DNA of 64,000 bases from Pelomonas sp. Root405 (GTDB taxonomy: Bacteria; Pseudomonadota; Gammaproteobacteria; Burkholderiales; Burkholderiaceae_C), in NCBI RefSeq assembly GCF_001425165.1, contig NZ_LMDU01000012.1, positions 263,036 to 327,035 of the forward strand, given 5' to 3'. Shown piece after piece: positions 33,310 to 46,481 of the stretch. The notes beneath the pieces are model-generated. The model made no database searches. It was not told the DNA's origin and worked only from the letters and a program-made list of their open reading frames with translations. The position numbers were made by a program, and so were the translations under genes. Position 1 is the stretch's first letter. The number at the start of each line of letters is the position of its first letter.

Positions 33310-35283
33310 TCAGCGCGGCTGCCAGCTCAGCGACACCGCCCACCCCCGCGGCGCGGCTGGCTCGAAGTAGCGCCGGTTTGCGTCGTTGACGATGACGCTG
33401 GCCGCCGTGGCGCGGTTGAGCAGGTTGTCGGCGCGCAGGCGCCAGCGCCAGTCGGGCGCCAACTGGCCGCCGATGTTGAAGCCCCACAGCGCGCCGCCCG
33501 CGGCGGCAGCCGTGCCGGCGTCGTCGGCCGGTAGCCGGGCGCGGCCTTGAAGGCTGAGCGCGGCGTCCAGCGTGGCGCCCTGCCAGCGCAGTTCGGCACT
33601 GCCATGCGCCGCGGGTACGCCGGGCAGCGGCTGGCCGGTGGAGGTCACGCGGGTCACGAGCCGCGTGGCGGCCAGGTCCAGGCGCCAGTCGCGTGACAGC
33701 GGCAGCTGCGCTGCGGCTTCCAGGCCGCGGCGGCGGGTCTGCGCGGCGTTGGTGAACACGGTGCGGCCGCCGCTGCTGGCCAGCACGCTGATCTCGTCGC
33801 GCGTTTCGGCGTGGAAGGCGGTCAAGGCCAGGCGGCGCTCGCCTTCGCGAGCTTCCCAGCCCAGCTCGACCTGCTTGCTGCGTTGCGCGCGCAGCTCGTT
33901 GTTGAAGCCGCTGCCCTGGGCGCGGTAGGCCAGCTCGGTCAGCGTGGGCGACTCGGCCGCGCGGCCCAGGGCCAGGCGCAAGACCTGGCCCTGGGTCGGC
34001 CGCCAGGCCACGCCGGCCACCGGCTGCAGGCCGCTGAAGTCGCGCGCGCCGCTGTCGTCATCGTTGGCGAGGTAGCGGTCCGCGCTGTCAAAACGCAGGT
34101 CGGTGGCGCGCAGGCCCGCCAGCAACTCCCATTCGGGAGCCGGCGTCCAGCGCCACTGGGCATAGGGCTCGCTGCTGCGGGCGCGGTTGGTCTCGTCGCG
34201 CTTGAGGGCGCCCGTCTCGCCGGCCTGGTTCAGGTAGCCGCGCCGCGCGTCGCGTTGGGTTTCGATGGCCCAGCCGACGGTCAGCTCATGCGCGGGCGCA
34301 AGTGACCAGTTCAGCCGCGCGTCCATGCCGGCGAAGCGGCGCCGCAGTTCGATGACGCCGCCGGGGTGGGTCGGCGTGCTTTGCACGTTGAGCGGGATGG
34401 ACTGCCACTGATCCACCGCACGGTGGCCGTACCAGCCGGCTACCTGCACGCGCAGCTGCTCGCTCATGTCGCGCTGCCAGCGCAGGCCCAGCTGCTGCTG
34501 CTCGGCCGTCTTGCGCGTGTTGAAGGCCTCTGCCGGTGCGGCCGTCTGGCGCGGGTCGGCGGCGAACTGCTCGGCGGTCAGGCCCAGCGGGTCGTCGGCC
34601 GGCTGGCTTTGCAGCTGCAGCACGGCCATGAACTGCTGCCCGGGCGTACGCAATTGCCAGCGCGCCTGCGCCAGGCGGCGCTCGCTGGCGCTGTGGGCGC
34701 GCCAGCCGTCGCGGTGGGTGACCTGCGCCGCCAGGCTCAGGGCCTGACCCTCGGCGGGCAGGCGGTCCAGGCTGACGCTGGCCTGGCGCAGGCCGAAGGC
34801 GCCGAGGGCGACGCTCGCTTGCGTCTGGTCCTGTGTCGGCCAGCGGCTTTGCAGCGCGACAACGCCACCGCTGGCGCTGCCGTACAGCGCCGAGAACGGC
34901 CCGCGCAGCACCTCCAGCGAGGCCGCGTCGGCGATCAGCCAGTGACCGAGCTGGCCCTGGCCATCGGGCGTGCTGGCCGGGATGCCGTCGGCGACGAGCC
35001 GCAGGCCGCGCACGCCGAAGCTGGCGCGGGCGCCGAAGCCGCGACTGGAAATCTGCAGGTCCTGGGCGTCGTTGCCGCGGTTGGCGGCGTACAGGCCCGG
35101 CACCCGCGCCAGCGTACGGGCCAGCGCCTGCGCCGGGTCTTGCGCCTCGGCGTCACGGGCGAGGGTGGCGGCGTCGATGCGCTCCAGCGCCAATGTCGGC
35201 GCCGCGGCGCGACCGTTGAGCACGACGGTGTCGAGCTGCACCGGCTCGCCGGCCAGCGCGAGAGCGGCAAGCAGCAAGCTCAT
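33310..35283 (-). CDS. TonB-dependent outer membrane receptor
   Basis: A 657-residue receptor with a very short hydrophobic leader (MSLLLAALALAGEP), a TonB-box-like LDTVVLNGR, a plug with ISSRGFGARASFGVRGLRLV and LEVLRGPFSALYGSASGGVV, and a beta-barrel ending in VSLSWQPR. The plug and barrel resemble FecA/PfeA-like ferric siderophore or PepSY-associated receptors; ligand not determinable. ATG 35283 is the first start that gives a leader; an in-frame extension upstream lies in the structured repeat. Shine-Dalgarno match is weak (GGAAAA). Confidence 0.85.
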   Translation of the reverse strand: MSLLLAALALAGEPVQLDTVVLNGRAAAPTLALERIDAATLARDAEAQDPAQALARTLARVPGLYAANRGNDAQDLQISSRGFGARASFGVRGLRLVADGIPASTPDGQGQLGHWLIADAASLEVLRGPFSALYGSASGGVVALQSRWPTQDQTQASVALGAFGLRQASVSLDRLPAEGQALSLAAQVTHRDGWRAHSASERRLAQARWQLRTPGQQFMAVLQLQSQPADDPLGLTAEQFAADPRQTAAPAEAFNTRKTAEQQQLGLRWQRDMSEQLRVQVAGWYGHRAVDQWQSIPLNVQSTPTHPGGVIELRRRFAGMDARLNWSLAPAHELTVGWAIETQRDARRGYLNQAGETGALKRDETNRARSSEPYAQWRWTPAPEWELLAGLRATDLRFDSADRYLANDDDSGARDFSGLQPVAGVAWRPTQGQVLRLALGRAAESPTLTELAYRAQGSGFNNELRAQRSKQVELGWEAREGERRLALTAFHAETRDEISVLASSGGRTVFTNAAQTRRRGLEAAAQLPLSRDWRLDLAATRLVTRVTSTGQPLPGVPAAHGSAELRWQGATLDAALSLQGRARLPADDAGTAAAAGGALWGFNIGGQLAPDWRWRLRADNLLNRATAASVIVNDANRRYFEPAAPRGWAVSLSWQPR

Positions 35284-35327
35284 GTCAATTTTCCGTTCCG
35301 CATTCGCAGCACTCGCGACGCATGCAA

Positions 35328-35552
35328 GCCTCTTCGGGCCGAGCGCCGGGCCGCCCCAAGCCGGCCCGGTAGGCGATGTGCTTGCCGGTCGAACCGGCAA
35401 GCATCGCCGCCCCCTCGGGGGCTGAGGCCGGACACGGCAAGTCCTGTGGACTTGCCGTGCCTGCCGAAGGGCAGCCGCGCTGGCGGCTGCGCGGTCTGCA
35501 AGACCGACTGGGCCTGCCCGCGTTCAGCGGTGCAGGACCGGGCGAGGGGCTC
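35328..35552 (-). repeat. three-hairpin structured repeat, copy 1
   Basis: It starts about 13 bases after the stop codon of the sugar dehydrogenase gene and has that gene's orientation. Read on the minus strand: CCCCTCGCCC, CGCTGAACGCGGGC, hairpin A (GCAGCCGC/GCGGCTGC, 35471-35490), TTCGGCAGG, hairpin B (perfect 12-bp CACGGCAAGTCC/GGACTTGCCGTG, 35433-35459), GTCCGGCCTCAGCCCCCGAG, hairpin C (GCGATG-CTTGCCGGT / ACCGGCAAG-CA-CATCGC, 35373-35407), then GGGCCGGCTTGGGGCGGCCC. It also fills the 279-base gap before the TonB receptor gene. Confidence 0.8.
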
Positions 35553-35562
35553 ACCGTTCATG

Positions 35563-36672
35563 TCACGGGGTCGTCGGCTTGACCCGCACGACGCGGCCGT
35601 GGCCTTCGAGGACGAGGTAAAGCAGGCCGTCCGGGCCCTCGCGCACATCGCGCACGCGGCCGGCATCGGGGAACAGCTTTTCCTGCTCGGCGGGGCGGTT
35701 GTCGGCGTCGAGCTTGACGCGCTCGACGTGACCGAACTTCAGCGAGCCGATGAAGAAGCTGTTCTGCCAGGCGGGGCCGTACTTGGCGCTCTTCAAACGC
35801 ACCAGGCCGGCCGGCGCGATGGACGGTACCCACTTGACGACGGGCTGCTCCATGCCGGTCTTGGCGGCCAGGCCTTCGCCGATCCTGCCGCCACCGTAGT
35901 TTTCGCCATAGGTGATGACGGGCCAGCCGTAGTTGAACTTTGGGGCGATCAGGTTGAGTTCGTCGCCGCCCTGCGGGCCGTGTTCGTGCTGCCAGAGCTT
36001 GCCCTGCGCATCCAGCGTCAGGCCCTGGGAGTTGCGGTGGCCGTAGCTCCAGATCTCCGGCAGGGCGCCGGCTGTCTTCACATAGGGGTTGTCGGCCGGC
36101 ACGCTGCCGTCCTTGCCCACGCGCACGATCTTGCCGACGTGGCTGTCCAGCGTCTGCGCCTTGTCCATGCCCTTGTAGCGGTCGCCCAGGCTGAGGAAGA
36201 GCTTGCCGTCCGGCGTCTCTGCGATGCGGCAGCCGAAGTGCAGGCGGCTTTCCATCTTGGGTTGCTGGCTGAAGATGACCTTGACGTCGGTCAGGCGCTT
36301 GTTGTCGGCGCTCAGCTTGGCGCGTGCCAGGGCCGTGCCGTTGGTCTTGTTCTCGCCCGGCTCGGCGTAGCAGAAGTAGAGGGTGCGGTTGCGGGCGAAG
36401 TCGCTGTCGGTGATGACGTCGAGCAGGCCGCCCTGGCCGACCGCGTCCACCGCCGGCACGCCCTGGATGGGCGCGCTGGGTTTGCCGCCCGGCTGCGCCG
36501 TGCGCATCTGGCCCTCGCGCTCCGTGACCAAGAGCAGGCCGCCCGGGAGGAAGGCCACGGCCCAGGGCGTCTTCAGGGCGTCGACGACCGTTTCGAGCTG
36601 GGGCGACTGGGCCTGCGACTGCGCAGCGGTGCAGCCCAGGGCGACGAGCAGGGGAAGAAGGCGCTTGTTCAT
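35563..36672 (-). CDS. PQQ-dependent aldose sugar dehydrogenase (YliI/Asd-like)
   Basis: A 369-residue soluble, exported six-bladed beta-propeller of the glucose/sorbosone dehydrogenase family. Signal peptide 1-22 (...AAQSQA); then LKTPWAVAFLPGGLLLVTER, LLDVITDSDFARNRTLYFCY, the PQQ-site region SRLHFGCRIAETPDG with a conserved His, and EHGPQGGDELN. It oxidises aldose sugars in the periplasm, passing electrons to the respiratory chain, if PQQ is available; no PQQ synthesis genes are in this window. ATG 36672 is selected because it begins the signal peptide. Confidence 0.88.
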   Translation of the reverse strand: MNKRLLPLLVALGCTAAQSQAQSPQLETVVDALKTPWAVAFLPGGLLLVTEREGQMRTAQPGGKPSAPIQGVPAVDAVGQGGLLDVITDSDFARNRTLYFCYAEPGENKTNGTALARAKLSADNKRLTDVKVIFSQQPKMESRLHFGCRIAETPDGKLFLSLGDRYKGMDKAQTLDSHVGKIVRVGKDGSVPADNPYVKTAGALPEIWSYGHRNSQGLTLDAQGKLWQHEHGPQGGDELNLIAPKFNYGWPVITYGENYGGGRIGEGLAAKTGMEQPVVKWVPSIAPAGLVRLKSAKYGPAWQNSFFIGSLKFGHVERVKLDADNRPAEQEKLFPDAGRVRDVREGPDGLLYLVLEGHGRVVRVKPTTP

Positions 36673-36799
36673 CGGGTGCGGATGGACGGAAAAACGGGCC
36701 CGCATCATCGCAGCGTGTGAGGCATCGCGTCGGCTTCGGCGCATATGGCCTCAGGCATCTCGCTTGCCCCGTCAACCCATGGCCAGCGTCAGGACAAGG

Positions 36800-37027
36800 A
36801 TGCATCGCTACGCCAATCGCAGCGGCGATTCAGGCGTCGTCGCCTATGGTCTTGGGCCGGGCTGGATCACGGTCGAGTTCGCCGAAGGCCACGTCTACCT
36901 GTATGACCAGGGCAAGCCCGGCGCCGCGGCTGTGGGCGAGATGCAGCGCCTGGCCCAGGCCGGCCGGGGCTTGAGCAGCTACATCAGCCGCGCGGTGCGG
37001 CAGAACTACGCCAAGCGTTTGCGTTAG
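36800..37027 (+). CDS. small KTSC-like domain protein
   Basis: A 75-residue protein resembling the KTSC domain: a Ser-containing N-terminal segment (ANRSGDSGVVAYG), an antiparallel pair WITVEFAEGHVYLYDQG and a helix ending GLSSYISRAVRQNY. The family is of unknown function and probably binds nucleic acid. ATG 36800 has AGGA five bases upstream; ATG 36779 in frame would add seven residues. Its last bases overlap the convergent methyltransferase gene by 4. Confidence 0.65.
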   Translation: MHRYANRSGDSGVVAYGLGPGWITVEFAEGHVYLYDQGKPGAAAVGEMQRLAQAGRGLSSYISRAVRQNYAKRLR

Positions 37028-38208
37028 GACCGGCGCATGACCAGCAGCAGGCCTTCGACGCCCTCGTCGCTTTCCTTGCGGATGGTGCAGCGCCGCGAGG
37101 ACTCAATGCCCAGGCCGTGCGCGCTGGCCAGCCGCTGCAGATAGGCCGGCGAGTGGGCATAGCGGCGCGTCGGGCCGAGCCGGTAGTCGCTGTCCTCGCA
37201 GGCTTCGACCGAGAAAGCGAACAGCCCGCCGGGCCGCAGCGCCGCGCTGGTGGCGGCGAAGACGGCGTCCAGGTCGCCGATGTAGACGAAGACGTCGGCC
37301 GCCACGGCGATGTCGAAGGGCTGCGGCCGCGCGGCCAGCACATCGACGAGGTCGCCCTGCAGCAGTTCGTCGTAGTGGCCCAGCTCGCGGGCCTTGGCCA
37401 GCATCAGGCCTGACAGGTCCACGCCGACGAGGCGGCGGCTGAGCGGCCGCAGCAGCGGCCCGCAAAGGCCGGTGCCGCAGCCGAGGTCGATGACATCGAC
37501 CCCGGCGGGCGGGTTGGCGCGCTGCAGTTCGGCGAACAGCAGCTCGGGTGTTCGATAGCCCAGGCGCTCCGTCAGGTGCTTGTCGAAGTTGTGGGAATAC
37601 ATGTCGAACAGGGCTTCGACATACGCCGCCGGCGCTGCGGTCGGCGCGCTGCCGACGCCCAGCGAAGCCAGCGCATAGCGGATCTGGTCGACATCCTTGC
37701 CCAGCGCCAGCGCCTGCTGGAAGGTCTCGATGGCCTGGGCGCGGCGGTGCAGCGTCAGCAGCGCTTCGGCGCGGCCGATCAGGGCGTCCGGGTAGTCGGG
37801 CTGCAGGGCCAGCGCGGCGTCGAAGCTGGCCAGTGCCTCCACCGGCCGCTCCAGCGCGCGCAGGCTGGTGCCGCGGTTGCGCAGCGCCTTGGCATCGCCG
37901 GGGCGCACGGCCAGCGCACGCTCAAAGGCCTGCACGGCTTCCTGGTGGCGGCCCAGGCTGCCCAGCGTGTTGCCCAGGTTGTTCAGCGCCGGCGCACTGT
38001 CGGGGCGTTGCTGCAGCGCCTGGGTCAGCAGCTGGTGCGCCTCGTCGAAGCGGTCGGTCTGGCCGCAGATGACGCCCAGCAGGTGCAGGGCATCGAAGTG
38101 CCTGGGCGCCTTGCGCAGCACGCGGCGGTACAACGGCTCGGCGTCGGCAAGACGGCCCTGCTGATGCAGGGCCAGGCCGCGCGCGAAGTCGTCGCGCCGC
38201 TCAGTCAT
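37024..38208 (-). CDS. TPR-repeat SAM-dependent methyltransferase
   Basis: A 394-residue cytosolic protein. Residues 1-165 are about four tetratricopeptide repeats (for example PDSAPALNNLGNTLGSLGRH and PDYPDALIGRAEALLTLHR). The second half is a class I methyltransferase with motif I VIDLGCGTGLCGPLL (about 237-251), VGVDLSGLML and DIAVAADVFVYIGDL. Targets may be proteins or small molecules; unknown. It overlaps the downstream end of the zinc-ribbon gene by 8 bases and is probably translationally coupled to it. Confidence 0.85.
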   Translation of the reverse strand: MTERRDDFARGLALHQQGRLADAEPLYRRVLRKAPRHFDALHLLGVICGQTDRFDEAHQLLTQALQQRPDSAPALNNLGNTLGSLGRHQEAVQAFERALAVRPGDAKALRNRGTSLRALERPVEALASFDAALALQPDYPDALIGRAEALLTLHRRAQAIETFQQALALGKDVDQIRYALASLGVGSAPTAAPAAYVEALFDMYSHNFDKHLTERLGYRTPELLFAELQRANPPAGVDVIDLGCGTGLCGPLLRPLSRRLVGVDLSGLMLAKARELGHYDELLQGDLVDVLAARPQPFDIAVAADVFVYIGDLDAVFAATSAALRPGGLFAFSVEACEDSDYRLGPTRRYAHSPAYLQRLASAHGLGIESSRRCTIRKESDEGVEGLLLVMRRS

Positions 38209-38932
38209 CCCACAGGTTGTGGAACAGGGTCAGGCCGACGCTGAGCAGGTCCACCGTGAAGGCTGCACCGAGCAGGTCGGGTCGGGTCAGCCGCGGGTCT
38301 TCGCGCTGCACGCGCGAGCGCTCGCGCGCCATGGCCACGATGGTGTCGGCGATGTCGGTGCTGGCCGTCTCACGCGGCGCGCTGCCCTTGGCATAGGTCT
38401 GCAGCGCCTTCTCGACGGCCTGGGGGTCCAGCAGCGACAACGCCGAGCGGCAGTGCGAACAGGCGTCTTCCTTGCGCAGGTCCACCGGCGCGCCGCAGCT
38501 GCTGCAGTGGATGACGCCGACCTTCTTGGCGATGTCGGCGATCTCGGGCCGGGTGAGCTGGCGCACAAAGCCCTTCTCGATCATGAAGGACGCGAAGCTG
38601 CTGAAGCGGCCATGCCGGTTCTCGCAGCGGTGGGTGATGAAGCGGCCGCTGCGCACGAGGTCGAAGCCCTGCCTCAGCTGCGTGCGGCATTGCGGGCAAT
38701 TCAGCCGGTTGCCCAGCGGCAGCTGGGCCGAGTCGCGGTGGCGGTGCATCTCCTTGAACACCGTCGCAATCGCTTCGGGCGCCAGCTTGAGGTTCTCCAG
38801 ATGGTCGAACCAGATGCCGTGGCAGCCGAAGCAGAAATCGATCTCGACGGCGCCGTTGTACTGGGCCGGCAGCGCGTGCACCTGCATCGCATCGCCACAG
38901 GAGGGGCAGGGTCGGGAGGCGGGCGTCGGCAT
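38201..38932 (-). CDS. zf-TFIIB zinc-ribbon protein
   Basis: A 243-residue protein with three zinc-binding Cys pairs: CPSCGDAM with CFGCHGIWFD (the zf-TFIIB pattern, residues 9-47), CPQC near 79-82, and CSSCGAPV with CSHC near 143-163. The C-terminal part is helical with a hydrophobic end (LLGAAFTVDLLSVGLTLF), which may be a membrane anchor. Function unknown. ATG 38932 opens directly onto the first Cys motif. It lies between prfC (20 bases upstream) and the TPR methyltransferase. Confidence 0.8.
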   Translation of the reverse strand: MPTPASRPCPSCGDAMQVHALPAQYNGAVEIDFCFGCHGIWFDHLENLKLAPEAIATVFKEMHRHRDSAQLPLGNRLNCPQCRTQLRQGFDLVRSGRFITHRCENRHGRFSSFASFMIEKGFVRQLTRPEIADIAKKVGVIHCSSCGAPVDLRKEDACSHCRSALSLLDPQAVEKALQTYAKGSAPRETASTDIADTIVAMARERSRVQREDPRLTRPDLLGAAFTVDLLSVGLTLFHNLWDD

Positions 38933-38951
38933 CGCTCGGACGGTGCGCTGT

Positions 38952-40586
<1,635 letters not shown>

Positions 40587-40651
40587 TGCGAGGGCTGGGG
40601 CAGGAGCTAGCCCTGGATTATCGTTGGGGGGCTTTGCTCGACGGGGGTGTG

Positions 40652-41680
40652 ATGAACAAGCAGGTGGACATGAAGCGGGTGCAGGAGCTGGTGGCCGACC
40701 TGCGCGAGCCGCGGCCGGGCATCTTCTATACGGACCTGTTGCTCAGCGCCGGCCTGGGCTGGGCCGCTTTCGTCTGGGCCGTGCTGCCTGGCCCCGGCTG
40801 GCCGCGCGTGCTGGCCTTCACTGCGGCCGTGCTGCTGCTCTACCGCAGCCTGGCCTTCATCCACGAGATCTTCCACCAGCAGGGCATGAAGACCTTCCGC
40901 CTGACCTGGCACGCGGTGTCGGGCGTGCCGTTGCTGATCCCCTTCATGCTTTACCTGCCCATCCACCAGGGTCACCACAACAAGGCGACCTATGGCACGA
41001 AGGAGGACGGGGAATACGACCAGTTCCACAGCCGCGCCGGTATCGCCAGCGCCAAGCTGTTCGCGCTCAACCTGGCGCTGCCGCTGGCGCTGTGGGTGCG
41101 CTTCGCCATCCTGACCCCGCTGGCCGTCTTGCTGCCGCCCATCCGCGAAAAGATGATCCCGGAGTTCGTCCACATGGCGCTGCGCATGCCGTTTCGCGCG
41201 CCGGCCATCAAAGAGAGTGCCCGCGACGAGGCGCTGAAGATCGAATGGTGGTGCTGCGGCTGGGCCTGGGCGCTGGTGGCCATCGGAGTTGTCGCAGGCT
41301 GGGTGTGGGTGGCCGCGTGGGCGCTGCTCGTTGTGCTGATCGCGACGCTGAACACCATCCGCGCGATGGGCGGCACGCATCTTTATGTCGAGGAACTGGA
41401 GGGGCGGGATGCGCGAGGCCAGTTGCTGGACTCGCTGAACGTCGACTCCAACGGCCCGATTTCGGTACTGCTCTGCCCCGTGGGCCTGCGCTTCCACGCG
41501 CTGCACCACGTCGCACCTTACCTGCCTTATCACGCGATGCCGACGGCGCACCGCCGGCTGATGGCGCAGTTGCCGGCCGGCTCGGAGTACCACCAGGTGA
41601 CGGTGCGCTCGGTGGCCGAAGGCATCGGCCGACTGCGCCAGGCGACGCGAGCGGTCAGGCCTTCGGCAGAAAAGGCTTGA
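40652..41680 (+). CDS. membrane fatty acid desaturase/hydroxylase family protein
   Basis: A 342-residue integral membrane di-iron enzyme. The three His boxes are present: HEIFH (71-75), HQGHH (105-109) and HALHH near residue 287; hydrophobic helices lie between. It would introduce a double bond or hydroxyl into an acyl chain or carotenoid-like lipid at the inner membrane; the substrate cannot be told. ATG 40652 begins before the amphipathic N-terminus; an in-frame ATG upstream would start inside the prfC promoter region. Its 3' end overlaps the convergent DJ-1-like gene by 26 bases. Confidence 0.87.
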   Translation: MNKQVDMKRVQELVADLREPRPGIFYTDLLLSAGLGWAAFVWAVLPGPGWPRVLAFTAAVLLLYRSLAFIHEIFHQQGMKTFRLTWHAVSGVPLLIPFMLYLPIHQGHHNKATYGTKEDGEYDQFHSRAGIASAKLFALNLALPLALWVRFAILTPLAVLLPPIREKMIPEFVHMALRMPFRAPAIKESARDEALKIEWWCCGWAWALVAIGVVAGWVWVAAWALLVVLIATLNTIRAMGGTHLYVEELEGRDARGQLLDSLNVDSNGPISVLLCPVGLRFHALHHVAPYLPYHAMPTAHRRLMAQLPAGSEYHQVTVRSVAEGIGRLRQATRAVRPSAEKA

Positions 41681-42260
41681 CGACGCCAAGCACGCGGTCG
41701 ACGTAGGCGTCCTTCTCGCCGACCGGCGCCGCGTAGTGCAGCGCGCTGCGCGCCGCATCCAGTCCGGCGCCCGACACCATGACCCAGGCGGCCAAGTATT
41801 GCGAGGCCAGGCAGCCGCCGGCGGTGGCGATGGGGCCGCGGGCGTGGAAGGGCTCCTCGACGACGCGCACGCCGGCTTCGACGACCCAGGGCTTGGTGGT
41901 CGAGTCGGTGCAGGCGGGCATGTCAGCCAACAGCCCCAGCCGGGCCATCAGCAGCGTGCCCGAGCACTGGCCGCCAATGAGCTGGCGCAGCGGGTCCAGC
42001 TGCAGCCGGTCCAGCAGCGCGCTGTCGGCCGCGATGGCGCGTGTGTGGATGCCGCTGCCGAAGAGCACGACGTCGGCCTCGTTGGCGAACTCCAGCGGTT
42101 GCTGAGCCGCGACGGTGACGCCGTTCATCGAGCGCACCTGCGCGGTCGGGCTGGTGATCTGGGCGGACCAGCCCAGCGCATACAGCCGGTTCAGCAGGCC
42201 CAGCGCAATGAAGCTGTCGAGCTCGTTGAAGCCGTCAAAGGTCAGGATGGCGACTTTCAT
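41655..42260 (-). CDS. DJ-1/PfpI family protein
   Basis: A 201-residue class I glutamine amidotransferase-like protein of the DJ-1/PfpI superfamily. The nucleophile elbow GGQCSGTLLMA supplies the reactive Cys (about residue 99), the preceding strand is ADVVLFGSG, and GGCLASQYLAAW follows. Related proteins act as isocyanide hydratases, chaperones or AraC-type regulator domains; this one has no DNA-binding domain. ATG 42260 is chosen since MKVAILTFDGF is the first strand of the fold. Confidence 0.85.
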   Translation of the reverse strand: MKVAILTFDGFNELDSFIALGLLNRLYALGWSAQITSPTAQVRSMNGVTVAAQQPLEFANEADVVLFGSGIHTRAIAADSALLDRLQLDPLRQLIGGQCSGTLLMARLGLLADMPACTDSTTKPWVVEAGVRVVEEPFHARGPIATAGGCLASQYLAAWVMVSGAGLDAARSALHYAAPVGEKDAYVDRVLGVVKPFLPKA

Positions 42261-42294
42261 GCGTGCGGCTCCAGACGCGGTTGAACGCCCGAGA

Positions 42295-43638
42295 TTATCC
42301 GAGGGGGCCCCTGAACAACGGCAAGGCGTCGAGCCGGCGCTCGATGTCGGCTTGCATGCGCCGATACGCCGGTGCGCCCACGCCGCCATAGGCGCTCAGG
42401 AAGTCGGCCTCGCTGAGAAACTGCGGCAGGTCAGCCACGTCGGGCATGAAGTCGCTCTCGCGAATGCCGCGCGCCAGCTGCGCCTGCAGCTGTTCCGGCG
42501 CGCGCCGGGCCAGCAGGCCCAGCCGCGTGCCGGCCCGGTCGGCGGCGATGTCGTTGAAGCTGAAGCCGCTGCCATGGCGGGCATCGGCCACTTCCTTGTA
42601 GACGCCGATGGCGTCGGCCAGCGGCCCGCCACCTTCCAGCGCCAGCACCGCCGAGATCAGCAAGTGCTGCGGGAAGTCGTCCCGACCGGCCAGCGTCACC
42701 CGCACCGGCCTCGGCTGTCGCCAATGCCTGGCCGCAGGCACCAGCGTTGCCAGGCCGCGGCCGCTGACATGCACCGCCAGCGTCAACAGCAGGGCGCGGT
42801 TCTCCGCGAGCGCGTCGCCGCTTTTGCCGTCGCCGCCGGCGCTGCGCTGGCGCGCCAGCTCGAACAGCGGCGGCAGCAGCTGCGCCAGCGATAGCCCCTC
42901 CGCCGGCGCGGCCTGCGTGAGATCGGCCAGGTGCTCGGCATAGGCCTTGAGCCGGGCTTGGTCGGCGGGCGGCACCAGCGTGCCGAGCAGGCGCTGGTAG
43001 CTGTCGTCACGCCACGCGTAGACGAGTTCGAGCCGGCCGGGGGTGATGCCCACGCGCTGCACCATGTCGTGCGCGAGCTGGCCTTCGGCGCTGGCCCCCA
43101 GCTGCGCCACCAGCCGGCTCAGCAGCCGCTCGGCCACCCAGCGGGGCACCGGCAGGCGGCCGATGCGCAAGGCCTCCACCCGGGGCAGGCCGCTGGTTTG
43201 CTGCAACGTGGCCTCTACGTTGAGCCAGCCGCCCGCCGGGCTGCGGGGCAGCGGAAGGCTGGCCTGCAACAGTGCGCTGCCGCGGCTCAGCGTCAGCCGC
43301 GCGGCGCCACCGGGTGCCACGCGTGCGACGAGCTGGTCCGCCAGCAGGTTGACCTCCTGCTCCGAGGCGACGAGGGTGTGGGCGTTGCCTGCAGGCAGGC
43401 GGCGTGGGTCGCTGCGGCGCAGGAAGTCCCGCGCGCGCGCCACATCGGCCGCGGACACCTGGGACGGCGGCGCCCAGCGCGGGGACGTCTGCACGGCCAA
43501 CGCGATGGCGACCACTGTCGCGAGCAGGACGATGCCTGCTGTCCATAGCGTGGCCCGCAGCAGCTGCCGCAGCGTCAACGAGAGCAGCGCGCGCACGCTG
43601 CGAGGTGGCGCTCGGCGCGCGGAGATGTCACTCCTCAA
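42295..43638 (-). CDS. membrane-anchored protein of unknown function
   Basis: A 447-residue protein with one N-terminal transmembrane helix (about 30-52, TLWTAGIVLLATVVAIALAV) and a large soluble part predicted outside the cytoplasm. Near the C-terminus FNDIAADRAGTRLGLLARRA and FMPDVADLPQFLSEADF look conserved. I recognise no enzyme. Its start overlaps the end of dps by 11 bases, so the two are probably co-transcribed. It may have a role in envelope stress, by association only. Confidence 0.72.
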   Translation of the reverse strand: MRSDISARRAPPRSVRALLSLTLRQLLRATLWTAGIVLLATVVAIALAVQTSPRWAPPSQVSAADVARARDFLRRSDPRRLPAGNAHTLVASEQEVNLLADQLVARVAPGGAARLTLSRGSALLQASLPLPRSPAGGWLNVEATLQQTSGLPRVEALRIGRLPVPRWVAERLLSRLVAQLGASAEGQLAHDMVQRVGITPGRLELVYAWRDDSYQRLLGTLVPPADQARLKAYAEHLADLTQAAPAEGLSLAQLLPPLFELARQRSAGGDGKSGDALAENRALLLTLAVHVSGRGLATLVPAARHWRQPRPVRVTLAGRDDFPQHLLISAVLALEGGGPLADAIGVYKEVADARHGSGFSFNDIAADRAGTRLGLLARRAPEQLQAQLARGIRESDFMPDVADLPQFLSEADFLSAYGGVGAPAYRRMQADIERRLDALPLFRGPLG

Positions 43639-44128
43639 GCAGGCTGCGCAACATCCATGCCGTCTGCTCGTGCACGGTGATGCGCTGGGTCAGCAGGTCG
43701 GCGGTGGGTTCGTCGCTGGCCTTCTCGACAGCGGGGAACAGCTGCCGCGCTGTGCGCGCCACGGCCTCGTGGCCCTCCTTCAGGATGCGCACCATCTCGA
43801 GCGCCTTGGGCGGCCCGGTCGGCGCGTCAGGCAGGCCGCTGAGCTTGGTGAACTGGGCATAGCTGCCGGGCGCAGGGTGGCCCAGGGAGCGGATGCGCTC
43901 GGCGATCGGGTCGACCGCATTCCACAGCTCGGTGTACTGCGCCATGAACATCGCATGCAGGCTGTTGAACATCGGCCCGGTGACGTTCCAGTGGAAATTG
44001 TGCGTCGTCAGGTAGAGCGTGTAGGTCTCGGCCAGCAGCTTGGACAGGCCGGCGGCGATGGCGGCGCGGTCTTTCTCGTTGATGCCGATGCTGATGGCAC
44101 TGGATGGGGCGGCGGATTTCTTGGCCAT
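43628..44128 (-). CDS. dps: Dps family DNA-binding ferritin-like protein
   Basis: A 166-residue Dps/ferritin-like protein. The intersubunit ferroxidase residues are in HNFHWNVTGPMFNSLHAMF and the DPIAERIRSLG stretch. It stores iron as ferric oxide and protects DNA from hydrogen peroxide. ATG 44128 has GGAG eight bases upstream. It follows katG on the same strand and fits with oxyR upstream as an oxidative stress cluster. Confidence 0.93.
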   Translation of the reverse strand: MAKKSAAPSSAISIGINEKDRAAIAAGLSKLLAETYTLYLTTHNFHWNVTGPMFNSLHAMFMAQYTELWNAVDPIAERIRSLGHPAPGSYAQFTKLSGLPDAPTGPPKALEMVRILKEGHEAVARTARQLFPAVEKASDEPTADLLTQRITVHEQTAWMLRSLLEE

Positions 44129-44139
44129 GCGAGGCTCCA

Positions 44140-44180
44140 AAACTAGACGGGGCGAGCCTAACGGATTCGGCCCGCCCCGC
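44140..44180 (-). terminator. terminator-like hairpin between katG and dps
   Basis: On the minus strand GGGGCGGGCC and GGCTCGCCCC pair (one mismatch) around a loop of about ten bases, followed by GTCTAGTTTT. It could end part of the katG transcripts before dps, letting the two be expressed at different levels. Confidence 0.4.
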
Positions 44181-44203
44181 GTGTCAGCCGGTGCCGGCAG
44201 TCG

Positions 44204-46447
<2,244 letters not shown>

Positions 46448-46481
46448 TTAGTGACGGCCCTCTAGGCTGTGTTTTGAATAG

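Noticed and set aside
35376-35582. Short frames in the structured repeats reading like PSGAEAGHG
   Set aside because: The same peptide-like string arises from all three repeat copies regardless of gene context, so it reflects repeat DNA rather than a protein.
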